A stretch of 64,000 nucleotides of DNA from Pseudomonadota bacterium. GTDB taxonomy: Bacteria > Pseudomonadota > Gammaproteobacteria > Steroidobacterales > Steroidobacteraceae. The translations under genes and the position numbers were made by a program. The stretch covers positions 23,439 to 87,438 of the forward strand of contig JAEWBG010000019.1 in assembly GCA_023391335.1 (NCBI GenBank), in the 5' to 3' direction. Under the pieces are notes generated by a model. The model made no database searches. It had not been told where the DNA came from and saw nothing but the letters and a program-made list of their open reading frames with translations. Of the stretch, positions 24,929 to 33,994 are shown piece by piece; the stretch's first letter is position 1; each line of letters opens with the position of its first letter.

Positions 24929-26551
24929 CTAAGCCGCATTCGCAAACAGCAGCGAATCGCCGCCCACTGCTGCCGGATCCAGCAGCTTCGCAATCCCAGA
25001 GATATCCAACCCCGGAAACTGCTTCGACGCACGCGAGATGATCTGATGCGCGAGCGTCTCGAATAACCGCACATTCGCTTTGATGCGAGCACGGAACTGA
25101 TCCTCGCTCAATTCATCGCGCAAGCCGCGATTCAGCTCCACAAACCACGGCAGTGCGGCTTGATCCAACATCATTGCTTCGCTGCGCTTATCGGTGTGAT
25201 GCGACCAATCCCGGAAGAATGCCTGCATCGCTTCGTTCAGCGTCTTCGCACGTTGGAAGTCTTGCGACAAGTACGCGATGTTGGCGACATCCGTAAGGCG
25301 CTGCTGAAAAAAGAGCTGACACAGCACGCCCCAATAGAACGTGTAATCCCATATCACTTTGAACGACAGGACTTCCGGATCGCCGAACAATCCGTATTGG
25401 TTCTTGTACAACGAGAGCGTGTTGTCGTAGAACGAAAAATAGAGTTGCTGATAAACGTGCGCGCGAGCATTTAACAACTCGGCGCGAAGATCGCGCTCGA
25501 TGAGATCGACGATGAACGTGTTGCTGATACCGATAAAGTCGCTGCCGGGCGAATAGAACGGATCGAGGAAGACGCCGGCCTCGCCCGTAAGCGCCCATCG
25601 CTGCCCGGAGAAGACTTGCTTACAGCCGTATGAAAAATTACGCAGAAAGCAGAAGTCCTGCAGCAAATGTTTCTTGGTCTCGAGATCCTGGGCCAAACAC
25701 GGTTGATGTTCATGGAACCACGCCAAGAGCTTCTCGAAGCTATTCATGGATTCGAGCGGGAAGTACTTCGAGTCCCAGACCACGCCGACCGAGTGCGACC
25801 CCGACGCGAGCGGAATGAGCCACGCCCAATAGCCCTCGCCGCACAAATGATTGGTGGAGAGCCATCGGTAAGGCGGATCGCAACGCTTGTGCCAATCCGA
25901 ATCGTGGGACCAGGAGTCGACGTCGATTTTGCTGCCGATCCGAAACCAGGCTGCGTGTCCTTCGTGCCCGTTGCTCGCACTCAGATCCAATTGACGCTTC
26001 AGCAAACCGGCCCGCCCGCTCGCATCGATGACCCAACGCGCGGCCACGGTATGTTCCTCGCCTGCACGTGTGTATCGAACTTGATGGGGCTCGATCGTGC
26101 TGTCGCTCGCAAGTGCAACATTGCGCACCATCGCGCCGTCGAGAAAGCGCACGCCAAGCTGCGCGACATGTTTCGCTAAGAAATTTTCGAAGATGCCACG
26201 ATCGAGCTGGAAACTCGGCGTCGGCAAGTACGTGCTCGCCCCTAGCTCCAAGGTGGCATCGAAACGCAAAGCACGATCGGAAAAGAAGAATCGGAAGCCG
26301 TACTTGCGGAGCTGGTCTTGCTGGAGATGATCCTGCAATCCCAATACGGCATGAAAGTAATGAGCGCCGATCTCAACCGTAGACTCGCCCACTTTGTGGG
26401 TCGCCGCAGGAACGGGATGTCCACGACGCTCCAAGACGACGATGTCCAACGTCGGATTGCGTTGGCGCAGTTGCAACGCAAGCGTCAACCCGGCAAGCCC
26501 GCCACCGAGGATCAACACCTCCGTGCGAGCGAGGCGCTCGGTCGCACTCAC
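24929..26551 (-). CDS. Flavin-dependent halogenase family protein
   Basis: 540-residue FAD-dependent enzyme. The nucleotide-binding GGGLAGL is at 16-22, KVGEST at 53-58, and the halogenase signature WxWxIP is present as WAWLIP (242-247). Lys83 in LRKYGFRF sits where halogenases keep the Lys that carries or hydrogen-bonds hypohalous acid. A loop GVFLDPFYSPG lies near residue 335. The protein is longer than the two related enzymes at 33991 and 35236, with about 130 extra C-terminal residues. Flexirubins and xanthomonadins are halogenated, so ring halogenation is the most likely role; the halide and site are not known. It overlaps the chain length factor gene by four bases. Confidence 0.85.
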   Translation of the reverse strand: MSATERLARTEVLILGGGLAGLTLALQLRQRNPTLDIVVLERRGHPVPAATHKVGESTVEIGAHYFHAVLGLQDHLQQDQLRKYGFRFFFSDRALRFDATLELGASTYLPTPSFQLDRGIFENFLAKHVAQLGVRFLDGAMVRNVALASDSTIEPHQVRYTRAGEEHTVAARWVIDASGRAGLLKRQLDLSASNGHEGHAAWFRIGSKIDVDSWSHDSDWHKRCDPPYRWLSTNHLCGEGYWAWLIPLASGSHSVGVVWDSKYFPLESMNSFEKLLAWFHEHQPCLAQDLETKKHLLQDFCFLRNFSYGCKQVFSGQRWALTGEAGVFLDPFYSPGSDFIGISNTFIVDLIERDLRAELLNARAHVYQQLYFSFYDNTLSLYKNQYGLFGDPEVLSFKVIWDYTFYWGVLCQLFFQQRLTDVANIAYLSQDFQRAKTLNEAMQAFFRDWSHHTDKRSEAMMLDQAALPWFVELNRGLRDELSEDQFRARIKANVRLFETLAHQIISRASKQFPGLDISGIAKLLDPAAVGGDSLLFANAA

Positions 26552-27351
26552 CTGCTCAGCTCCAGCATCAAACGGGAGTTCGGAGAGGTTGCGACCGTCA
26601 CCTTCGCCGACTGTTCACGCGCCAGTGCTTCGAGTAGCGGGAAACAAGGCGCCATCGAATTCTTGGCAACGAGTTCAGCAGCCTGAGAAGTCGCGAGCGT
26701 CACCGCGGATTCCGCTCCAACGTGCGCCGTCAGACGCATTCCACGCGCATTCTCGCGCGCAGGTTCGACCACCAGACCCACTCCAACCAATCCTTCGCTT
26801 TGCGATATGGCCCGCAGTGGGCCTTTGCCCTCGACGTCGAACGCGACGTAGAGAACTGGCGCTTGCGTGTCGACGACCTGGACCAACGTCTCCAGCAAGC
26901 CCATGCCGAATGTGTAGTGGTGCGCACTGATCGCGGTGTAGGGCGCCAAACAATGCGTTCCAATCGTCCAATAACCCGCGGCGGCGTTGTGAACCGAGTT
27001 GTGGAATTTGATCGGCGAGACCATGGTCGGTGTCGTCGCGAGTGTCGAGCACATGTAGTCGCTGATCGCGAGATCGCCGTGCGTCGATGCAAACACCGAT
27101 GGCAGCGTATCGGTGGCAATTTCGGATCCTTCACATGCCTTCGCCGCCACTTCGAGTGCGAGCGCGACGCTGTCGGGCGCACGGCGCCGCTCAGTCGGTG
27201 CAAGCATCGTCGGCGCAGGGCGCGGCGAATTGCCCTCAGGCGCAGCCGCTTCTCCGCGGATAACGGCACGCGCGATCTCCCAACCCGGAAAGCGCGTGGC
27301 CCAGAATGAAATCCCGGCTACCTGCACCGGCGGCAAAGTTCTCGCGTTCAA
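26548..27351 (-). CDS. Ketosynthase-like chain length factor (ApeC-like)
   Basis: About 267 residues of an N-terminal ketosynthase-like fold without a catalytic Cys: the expected TACSS-type site is replaced by KFHNSVHNAAAGYWTIG. Such proteins pair with an active ketosynthase (ApeO type) and set chain length in the aryl-polyene pathway. The start is uncertain: TTG 27351 overlaps the upstream TGA (TTGA), matching the overlap style of the cluster, while TTG 27384 would add 11 residues that look non-family. It sits directly behind the ketosynthase gene, its probable partner. Confidence 0.82.
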   Translation of the reverse strand: MNARTLPPVQVAGISFWATRFPGWEIARAVIRGEAAAPEGNSPRPAPTMLAPTERRRAPDSVALALEVAAKACEGSEIATDTLPSVFASTHGDLAISDYMCSTLATTPTMVSPIKFHNSVHNAAAGYWTIGTHCLAPYTAISAHHYTFGMGLLETLVQVVDTQAPVLYVAFDVEGKGPLRAISQSEGLVGVGLVVEPARENARGMRLTAHVGAESAVTLATSQAAELVAKNSMAPCFPLLEALAREQSAKVTVATSPNSRLMLELSR

Positions 27352-28541
27352 TGCAAATCGCTCCGGCCGAACGCGAGCACGCAATTACTGCCGCCGAACC
27401 CGAACGAAAAGCTCAACGCGTATCGCGCATCCGCCGCGCCATTCTCGCGGTGGATCTGCGGACCACAAACCGGATCCAACGATGTCGTGTTGATCGTGCC
27501 CGGCAACGTACCGTGCTCGAGAGCGAGGAGACTGATCACGGCTTCTGTGATCCCCGCGGCACCCAGTGTGTGTCCGGTCCAACCCTTCGTGGAGCTGGCA
27601 AACGTCTTCTCCGGGAACAGATTCGCAACGACACGGGCCTCGACCTCATCGTTCTTCAAACTCGCCGTGCCGTGTAAGTTGATGTAATCGATTTGCGAGG
27701 GGGAAAGATTCGCGCGTTGCAGTGCGTCTTCAACCGCCAAGCGCGCACCCAACCCTTCCGGGTGCGGTGTCGACATGTGGTGAGCGTCGCTCGATTCTCC
27801 GTAGCCAAGCAGCGTCGGGCCCTGTCCCTGCCTTTCGAGTAACGCAAATCCCGCTGCTTCACCCACGTTGATGCCACGACGAGTCGCATCGAACGGTTTG
27901 CATAGATCGGGCGAGACCAATTCAAGGGAGTTGAATCCGAACAAAACGCTGCCACACAGCGTGTCGACGCCGCCGACGATGGCGGCGTCTGCAAGGCCAT
28001 GCCGAATATAGCGCTCGGCCTGCGCGAACACTTTCGCGCTGGAGGAACAGGCAGTTGCCACGGTGACACACAGACCATCGGCACCGACTGCATGCGCCAC
28101 GAAATCGCCCAGCGAATGCGGCGTATGAATAATCGGCCGACGCATATCGGGAGGATATTGGCCATTTGCATCGAGGCGGGTGTACGCCTCTTCGCTGGCA
28201 CCGATACTCGAGGTGGAAGTGCCGACGACGATCGCCACTCGGTCGCGGCCGTAGCGTGCAATCGCTCGCTTGGCCGCGGTCAGAAAGTCGTCCGCAAGCA
28301 GCCCGCGCCAGGCGAGCCGATTATTGCGGCAATCCCACAGGTCGAACTGCGCGGGGAGCGGGGCGTCTTCCAGGCCCGGCACTCGGCCGATCCACGTATT
28401 CAGGCCTGCATTGAAATCGTTCGGGCGTAACCCGCTGCGACGTTGCGATAGCGCCTGCAGGGTTGCCTCGCGTCCCTCTCCCGCTGCCGAACAAACGCAG
28501 TAAGCGGTGATGCGCAAAGGCTGGAGGGAGGTCATGGTCAA
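27348..28541 (-). CDS. Beta-ketoacyl-ACP synthase (ApeO-like)
   Basis: 397-residue condensing enzyme for polyene chain growth. The Cys-His-His triad is intact: Cys165 in VATACSSSAK, His290 in NLHGTASLKND and His324 in KGWTGHTLGAAG. C-terminal SFGFGGSN is typical of FabF-type enzymes. Assignment to the ApeO branch rests on its N-terminal sequence and on the adjacent chain length factor, not on a tree. The ACP gene lies 45 bases upstream on the same strand. Confidence 0.9.
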   Translation of the reverse strand: MTMTSLQPLRITAYCVCSAAGEGREATLQALSQRRSGLRPNDFNAGLNTWIGRVPGLEDAPLPAQFDLWDCRNNRLAWRGLLADDFLTAAKRAIARYGRDRVAIVVGTSTSSIGASEEAYTRLDANGQYPPDMRRPIIHTPHSLGDFVAHAVGADGLCVTVATACSSSAKVFAQAERYIRHGLADAAIVGGVDTLCGSVLFGFNSLELVSPDLCKPFDATRRGINVGEAAGFALLERQGQGPTLLGYGESSDAHHMSTPHPEGLGARLAVEDALQRANLSPSQIDYINLHGTASLKNDEVEARVVANLFPEKTFASSTKGWTGHTLGAAGITEAVISLLALEHGTLPGTINTTSLDPVCGPQIHRENGAADARYALSFSFGFGGSNCVLAFGRSDLH

Positions 28542-28586
28542 TATGAGGGTCTCGACTTGCGACGCATGACCGCGCGCATCGGCAGA

Positions 28587-28862
28587 CTAGGCCGTTACGC
28601 GGTTGCGTTCGATATGCTCGGCAAGAGATCGCAATGAACTAAAAATCCGCACATTGTTCTCGTCATCGGAACGCAATTGAAATCCATAGCGTTTGGAAAT
28701 CTCCAACGCGAGTTCCAAAGCGTCGATGGAATCCAGCCCCAGGCCGGTCTTGAACAAAGGCGCTTCCGGGTCGATGTCAGCAGGGCTGACACCTTCCAGG
28801 TTGAGTGCTGTGACGATAAGTTCAGCGAGTTCGCGCTCGCTGGCCGACTGTGGCGCTGACAT
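28587..28862 (-). CDS. Acyl carrier protein (pigment cluster, first copy)
   Basis: 91-residue ACP that would carry the starter or growing chain on a phosphopantetheine arm. The attachment site is Ser45 in LGLDSIDALE. The acidic helix ELALEISKRYGF follows as in type II PKS carriers. ATG 28862 is chosen; a TTG at 28886 would add eight residues with no family support. First gene of the 28862-24929 group, divergent from the chorismatase. A second ACP is at 37320. Confidence 0.9.
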   Translation of the reverse strand: MSAPQSASERELAELIVTALNLEGVSPADIDPEAPLFKTGLGLDSIDALELALEISKRYGFQLRSDDENNVRIFSSLRSLAEHIERNRVTA

Positions 28863-28981
28863 GCAAGGGCTCGATGCGAAAACCAAGGGGTAACGGTCAG
28901 ACGACCGCGGGCGCGAAGTGTATCATTCGCGCCCACGCTAACCCTACCCGTGGACCTTGTTTTATTACCGGAATCGTCGAT

Positions 28982-29974
28982 TTGCGCACGCAAGACATCC
29001 TGCAATCAGCGCCGCCAACGCAGGCGGGGCGCAACTCGTTGCGTGTCGAGTATCGATCCGCAGCCGAGGAGCGCCGCTACGGCGAGCCCGCACCGCTCGC
29101 CGTCGTGCAGTTCGGAACCGAGCGTCCGTCAAACACCGATGGATCGTTGCTGATTCATGTGTCGTTAGACCCCCTAGGAGGTGCGAACCTGCGAGAGATC
29201 TGGCTAGGCGAAGGCGCAATCACTCAAGGACGATCTGGCCCGATTCGTTTCGCGCACGACGAGCGGTTCTTGTTCGGAGTGCTGGAAGAAGACGAACGTC
29301 GTCATGCCGGCATCCGCGAGGCAACGCACTCAGCTTATCGGGCCATTCGGGATTTTCAACGCACGAGCGCCTTCCCACATCTGCTGCGCATGTGGAATTA
29401 CTTAGACGCGGTCAATGAGGGTGAAGGGGATTTGGAGCGCTATCGTCAGTTCTGCATCGGCAGAGCGACCGGATTGAGCGAGAGCGCAACCGACTATCCC
29501 GCAGCAACGGCTATCGGCAGACAGATCAAGACTCACGATCTGCAAGTGTTCTGGATCGCAGCCCGAGTCCCGGGCAGTGCAATCGAAAATCCACGCCAGG
29601 TCAGCGCGTATCGCTATCCGCGCGTGCACGGGCCGGTCAGCCCCAGCTTTTCGCGCGCGACCCTTACGGCGGATGGCATGTTGCTGATCTCCGGCACGGC
29701 CAGCATCGTAGGCCACGCGTCGCAACACATAGGCGATCCGGTCGGGCAGCTCGATGAAACGCTGCGCAATTTGCATGCTCTGTTGCAGCGCGTGGATGGC
29801 AAGCAAGTACTCCCCGACAATTCAGTGCTGAAGTTGTACGTGCGCGATGCCAGCCAGTGCGACGCGGTGTCCAAGCGGTTGCAGCAGCACTTTCCCAATG
29901 TGCCGGTGATCTACTTGGCCGCCGATATTTGCCGGCGCGAGCTGCTGTTGGAGATTGAGTCGGTAGTCGGTTGA
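28982..29974 (+). CDS. Chorismatase / 3- and 4-hydroxybenzoate synthase (XanB2/Hyg5-like)
   Basis: Likely hydrolyses chorismate to hydroxybenzoate plus pyruvate; XanB2 of Xanthomonas yields both 3- and 4-hydroxybenzoate for xanthomonadin and ubiquinone. The 330-residue region from TTG 28982 has LLIHVSLDPLG-like N-terminal sequence, RMWNYLDAVN, RYRQFCIGRA, YPAATAIGR and the C-terminal YLAADICRRELLLEIE, all typical of the FkbO/Hyg5/XanB2 family. The start is uncertain: ATG 28874 or 28850 are possible, but the sequence before 28982 does not look coding and 28850 lies in the divergent ACP. It is monocistronic inside the pigment cluster and probably provides the aryl starter. Confidence 0.83.
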   Translation: MRTQDILQSAPPTQAGRNSLRVEYRSAAEERRYGEPAPLAVVQFGTERPSNTDGSLLIHVSLDPLGGANLREIWLGEGAITQGRSGPIRFAHDERFLFGVLEEDERRHAGIREATHSAYRAIRDFQRTSAFPHLLRMWNYLDAVNEGEGDLERYRQFCIGRATGLSESATDYPAATAIGRQIKTHDLQVFWIAARVPGSAIENPRQVSAYRYPRVHGPVSPSFSRATLTADGMLLISGTASIVGHASQHIGDPVGQLDETLRNLHALLQRVDGKQVLPDNSVLKLYVRDASQCDAVSKRLQQHFPNVPVIYLAADICRRELLLEIESVVG

Positions 29975-29995
29975 CGAAGGTCGTGTAGGGTTAGG

Positions 29996-30703
29996 AGTGA
30001 GTGCGTGAAAGCTACGCGTGAGGGCTACCGCGCCCGAGCCGTGATGCCCTGCAACCCTCACTCCCTCACAGCGAAGCCTCACTTCTCCTCACTGGATTCC
30101 GTGAGAGCTCCGCGTGAAGACTGCGCGTGAGGGCGTCGCACGCAAGATATCCTGCGGAACTCACTCCCTCACTGCGAAGCCTCACTTCTCCTCACCGAAT
30201 CCGGTGAAACGTGAAAGCGATGCGTGAATGCTTCACGTGAGCGCTACGCGCCCAATCAGTGATGCCCTGCAACCCTCACTCCTCACCGCGAAGCCTCACT
30301 TCTCCTCACCGAATTCGTGAGAGCTATCGCGTCCGATCCGTGATGCCCCACGACCCTCACTCCCTCACTGCGAAGCCTCACTTCTCCTCACCGAATTCGT
30401 GAGAGCTCCGCGTGAAGACTGCGCGTGAGGGCGTCGCGTCCAAGATATCCTGCGGATCTCACTCCCTCATTGCGAAGCCTCACTTCTCCTCACCGAATTC
30501 GTGAGAGCTATCGCGTCCGATCCGTGATGCCTCACTCCCTCACTGCGAAGCCTCACTTCTCCTCACCGAATCCGTGAGAGCTCCGCGTGAAGGCTGCGCG
30601 TGAGGGCTTCGCGTCCAAGACAGACTTCCTGCGAATCTCACTTCTCACTCCCTCACTGCGAAGCCTCACTGCGAAGCCTCACTGCGAAGCCTCACTTCCT
30701 CAC
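29996..30703. repeat. Array of seven palindrome-containing repeats
   Basis: The core GCGAAGCCTCACTTCTCCTC recurs at 30071, 30174, 30288, 30370, 30472 and 30545, and as a variant at 30658. Between cores lie G/C-rich arms such as GTGAGAGCTCCGCGTGAAG and GCGTGAGGGCGTCGCGTCC that are complementary to CTCACTCCCTCAC, so each unit can fold. Spacing is 103, 114, 82, 102, 73 and 113 bases, alternating a long and a short unit type. At 30658-30696 a 13-mer GCGAAGCCTCACT is repeated three times in a row. It lies between convergent genes; the last copy runs into the AMP-ligase 3' end. Confidence 0.9.
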
Positions 30704-32029
30704 GTTCTCCCGCAGCATCCTCAGTAACTCCGCCTGCGGCAACTTGCCCAACTCATTGCGGGGCAGTTTTTCCACGATCGCCAACGGTCGCGGGAGAAAT
30801 GCGGAATCGACGGCAGGCCGAAGTTGCTCGAGCACGTCCGACGCACTTAAGTCCGGTGCAACGATCAGCGCGGCAACGCGCCGAATTCCCGCTGCACCTG
30901 CTGTGTCGGGCTGAAACACCACCGCATCACGCACGCCTGGAATCGAAAGCACGCGTCGAGTGAGGTCGGCCAGGGATGCACGCTTTCCCGCGACTTCGAC
31001 CATATCCGTGTTCCGACCCCTCACGACGAAACGATGACCCTCACGTATGTCGAAGTGATCCTGCAGCAAGATGGGTGTAGCAATCCAAGGCGCTCTCACC
31101 CAGGTGCCGTCTTCTGAAGTTTGCAGCGTGAGATGGGGATAGCTCTGCCATTCCTCCTCGACAGCCGTGCGCCGGCGCGCAATGACGCACGTTTCCGTCG
31201 AGCCGAACATCTCCAACAGCACGCCGCCGAATTTCGCCTCCACGGCCCGAGCCAAGCCCGCATCCAGCGGCGCCGTCGCCGAAACGATCAGCTGCGTGGG
31301 CGGCATCGTCTGAGGCGATTCGACCAACGTGCGCATGTGCACGGGTGTGCTCACCAGAATTCTGGGCTCCGGCAATTCCGCGAGCGCTTTGGCGACGTCC
31401 GCAGGAAAGAGCGGGCGGCCGGAGTGAATCGCGATGCCGCCGAATAGCGGCACCAATACGCTGAGTTCCATACCGTACATGTGCTGTGGCGGAACCGTTG
31501 CGAGCATAGACGGCGTCGACTGTTCGCCAAGAAACGCGCGCATCGCATTTAGATTGTTTGCGGTGCTCGCTTGAATGCTGCCCCACCGTTTCGGAAACGG
31601 CTTCGGCTGGCCCGTGCTGCCGGAGGTGAAGCCAATCATTGCGATGTGATCTGCATCGGGACGCAGGCACGTGCCGCTCTGCGCACTGGCGATAGCCGCA
31701 TCGACATCCGCATCATCGAAGCGATAGCTGTGCTCGTGCGCCTGCTGAACTTCGCTAACCACTTGTTCGACTCGCGCGGCGGGCAACAGCACAGTCTGAC
31801 GCGCACATTGAGCTGCAGCGAAGGAAACCAAAAAGCGATAGCGGTCTTCGCACAGATTGATCATCGCCCCGCGTGCGGGCAGCGCTGCAACGACGGACAT
31901 CACGTGGCGCTGAAATTCCGATTGCGAGATCGCCTGGCCGTCGCGCCACGCAAATGTATGCGAGCCGTCGAGTGTCGAGAAGAACGGCCAGTCGCCCACG
32001 TGCTGGCCTGCAGAACTAAATGTGTCCAT
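30692..32029 (-). CDS. AMP-ligase for aryl starter (ApeH/XanA2-like)
   Basis: 445-residue adenylate-forming enzyme expected to activate hydroxybenzoate and load it onto an ACP. The phosphate-binding loop FTSGSTGQPKPFPK is at 134-147, the adenylate motif MFGSTET lies near residue 285 and the C-terminal catalytic Lys is Lys429 in PRNELGKLP. It is about 100 residues shorter than typical acyl-CoA synthetases, as in other ACP-loading ligases of aryl-polyene clusters. The final residues VRK and the stop are encoded by repeat-family sequence. It follows the ketosynthase by three bases. Confidence 0.87.
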   Translation of the reverse strand: MDTFSSAGQHVGDWPFFSTLDGSHTFAWRDGQAISQSEFQRHVMSVVAALPARGAMINLCEDRYRFLVSFAAAQCARQTVLLPAARVEQVVSEVQQAHEHSYRFDDADVDAAIASAQSGTCLRPDADHIAMIGFTSGSTGQPKPFPKRWGSIQASTANNLNAMRAFLGEQSTPSMLATVPPQHMYGMELSVLVPLFGGIAIHSGRPLFPADVAKALAELPEPRILVSTPVHMRTLVESPQTMPPTQLIVSATAPLDAGLARAVEAKFGGVLLEMFGSTETCVIARRRTAVEEEWQSYPHLTLQTSEDGTWVRAPWIATPILLQDHFDIREGHRFVVRGRNTDMVEVAGKRASLADLTRRVLSIPGVRDAVVFQPDTAGAAGIRRVAALIVAPDLSASDVLEQLRPAVDSAFLPRPLAIVEKLPRNELGKLPQAELLRMLRENVRK

Positions 32030-32032
32030 GGG

Positions 32033-33262
32033 CTATGAATGCCAGCGCTTGAAGATGAGCGAGGTGTTCACTCCGCCGAACGCAAAGTTATTGCTCATCA
32101 CGTACTCAACGTGGAGTTCGCGCCCGCCGTTGACGATGTAGTCGAGATCTCCGCAACGCTCATCGACATGCTCCAGGTTGATCGTCGGCGCAAACCACCC
32201 TGAATTCATCATCGCGATCGAGAACCAAGCTTCGAGCGAACCGCACGCGCCCAACGTGTGACCGAGATAGCTCTTCTGTGTGCTGAACGGCACGCGATTC
32301 CCAAACAGCATCGAGGTCACACGGGTTTCGAAAATATCGCCGTGCTCCGTCGCCGTGCCGTGGCCGTTGATGTAACCGATCGCCTGCGGTTCGAGAGCGG
32401 CATCTTCGAGTGCCATCTCCATCACGCGACGCATGGTGGTCACTTCCGGTCGCGTCACATGCGTGCCATCTGAGTTCGTTGCGAATCCGACGACCTCGGC
32501 AAGAATCCGCGCACCGCGCGCTTGGGCGTGCTCCAGACTTTCCAAGATCAAGATCGCACCACCCTCGCCCACCACCAAGCCATCGCGGTCCCGGTCATAG
32601 GGCCGCGGCGTGAGCGCGGGTTCCTCGTTGCGACGGCTCGTCGCATACAGGATGTCGAACGCCATGGCTTCGGTCGGGCATAACTCTTCGGCGCCACCCG
32701 CGATCATGACCGTCTGCTTGCCGGACTTAATTGCTTCGTAGGCAAAACCGATCCCTTGACTGCCAGACGTGCACGCACTCGAAGTCGGAATGATCCGGCC
32801 CTTGGTGCCGAAGAAGATGCCGATGTTTGCGGTCGTCGTGTGCGGCATCATGCGCACATATGAGTTCGCGTTGAGTCCGCTGGTGTCGTTGCTGATCACC
32901 ATCGCCGCGAAATCTTTGATGTCGGGCGTGCTGCCTACAGAAGATCCGCACGCGACGCCGACTGAACCCGTCTTCAACAACGGATCGCCCAACAATCCGG
33001 CATCGCTCAAAGCCAACTCCGCCGAGCGCACTGCGATCTGCGACACGCGGCCCATGCTGCGCAGTTGCTTGCGTGTCCAGTGCTCCGGCGGTTTGAACGC
33101 GTCGACTGGCGCCGCCAGCTTCGTGTTCATGTCGGTGTAGCGTTCCCACTCGTGCATGCGCCGCACCGCATTGCGACCGGCGCGGAAGCCTTGCTCGACT
33201 TGCGACCATTGATCGCCGAGTGCACACACTCCACCCATGCCGGTGACGACGACACGATGCAT
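32033..33262 (-). CDS. Beta-ketoacyl-ACP synthase (ApeR-like)
   Basis: 409-residue FabB/FabF-type condensing enzyme with an intact triad: Cys164 in SSACTSGSQ, His301 in NGHGTATEHGD and His335 in KSYLGHTLGACG. In aryl-polyene clusters a second ketosynthase next to the ketoreductase is named ApeR; it probably makes the first extension or a side acyl chain. It lies three bases after the ketoreductase and three before the AMP-ligase. Confidence 0.9.
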   Translation of the reverse strand: MHRVVVTGMGGVCALGDQWSQVEQGFRAGRNAVRRMHEWERYTDMNTKLAAPVDAFKPPEHWTRKQLRSMGRVSQIAVRSAELALSDAGLLGDPLLKTGSVGVACGSSVGSTPDIKDFAAMVISNDTSGLNANSYVRMMPHTTTANIGIFFGTKGRIIPTSSACTSGSQGIGFAYEAIKSGKQTVMIAGGAEELCPTEAMAFDILYATSRRNEEPALTPRPYDRDRDGLVVGEGGAILILESLEHAQARGARILAEVVGFATNSDGTHVTRPEVTTMRRVMEMALEDAALEPQAIGYINGHGTATEHGDIFETRVTSMLFGNRVPFSTQKSYLGHTLGACGSLEAWFSIAMMNSGWFAPTINLEHVDERCGDLDYIVNGGRELHVEYVMSNNFAFGGVNTSLIFKRWHS

Positions 33263-33265
33263 GGG

Positions 33266-33994
33266 CTAACAAAGTCCCCCGTTCACTGCGATCACTTGGC
33301 GCGTCACGTACGCCGCACCCTCGGACATCAAGAAGGAGACCGCCGCCGCCACTTCTTCGGGCGTGCCCGCGCGATTCGCAGGAATGACCTTGAGGATCTC
33401 TTCCATCGGCACGTGTTCATCGATCATGTCGGTGCTGATCAGCCCCGGGGCGACGCAGTTCACCGTGATCTGACGCTTTGCAAGTTCCACTGCTAACGCC
33501 TTCGTCGCGCCGATGATGCCGGCCTTCGCAGCGCTGTAATTCACTTGTCCGCGGTTGCCCACGATTCCCGAGACGGACGCCAGTGTCACGATACGGCCCG
33601 GCGCACGCCGCCTCACCATAGGCATCGTCAGCGGATGCAGCACGTTGTAAAACGCATCGAGATTGGTGCGCACGACACCATCCCATTGTTCTTCGGTCAT
33701 GGCCGGGAACGCCGCGTCCGAATGCATCCCCGCATTGCAGACCACACCGTAGTACGCGCCATGAGCAGCGACATCATCCGTGAGCGCTTGCGCACAGGCG
33801 GCGCGATCGGCCACATCGAATTGCAAGACGCGCGCTTGGCGACCCAGCTCGCGGATCTGGCCTGCGACACCCTCTGCTTCATCGCGCCGAGAGCGACAAT
33901 GAACCACGATGTCAAAGCCATCCCTTGCAAGGCGCAGCGCGATGGCGGCACCGATGCCGCGACTCGAACCAGTGATGAGAACTGTAGAACTCAT
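33266..33994 (-). CDS. 3-oxoacyl-ACP reductase (ApeQ/FabG-like)
   Basis: 242-residue short-chain dehydrogenase that reduces the beta-keto group during polyene synthesis. The NADPH-binding TGSSRGIG is at 8-15, NAGM at 87-90, and the catalytic Ser140, Tyr153 and Lys157 (NYSAAKAG) are present. C-terminus ends VIAVNGGLC as in FabG proteins. ATG 33994 overlaps the stop of the halogenase-like gene (ATGA), so this start is preferred over one seven codons earlier. Confidence 0.93.
   Translation of the reverse strand: MSSTVLITGSSRGIGAAIALRLARDGFDIVVHCRSRRDEAEGVAGQIRELGRQARVLQFDVADRAACAQALTDDVAAHGAYYGVVCNAGMHSDAAFPAMTEEQWDGVVRTNLDAFYNVLHPLTMPMVRRRAPGRIVTLASVSGIVGNRGQVNYSAAKAGIIGATKALAVELAKRQITVNCVAPGLISTDMIDEHVPMEEILKVIPANRAGTPEEVAAAVSFLMSEGAAYVTRQVIAVNGGLC

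Noticed and set aside
28850..28981. Chorismatase start at ATG 28850 or 28874
   Set aside because: 28850 is inside the divergent ACP, and the residues before 28982 do not look like protein of this family; kept only as an alternative.
29996..30703. The repeat array as a CRISPR locus
   Set aside because: Spacing varies from 73 to 114 bases, the sequence between cores is itself repeated rather than unique, and no cas gene is near.
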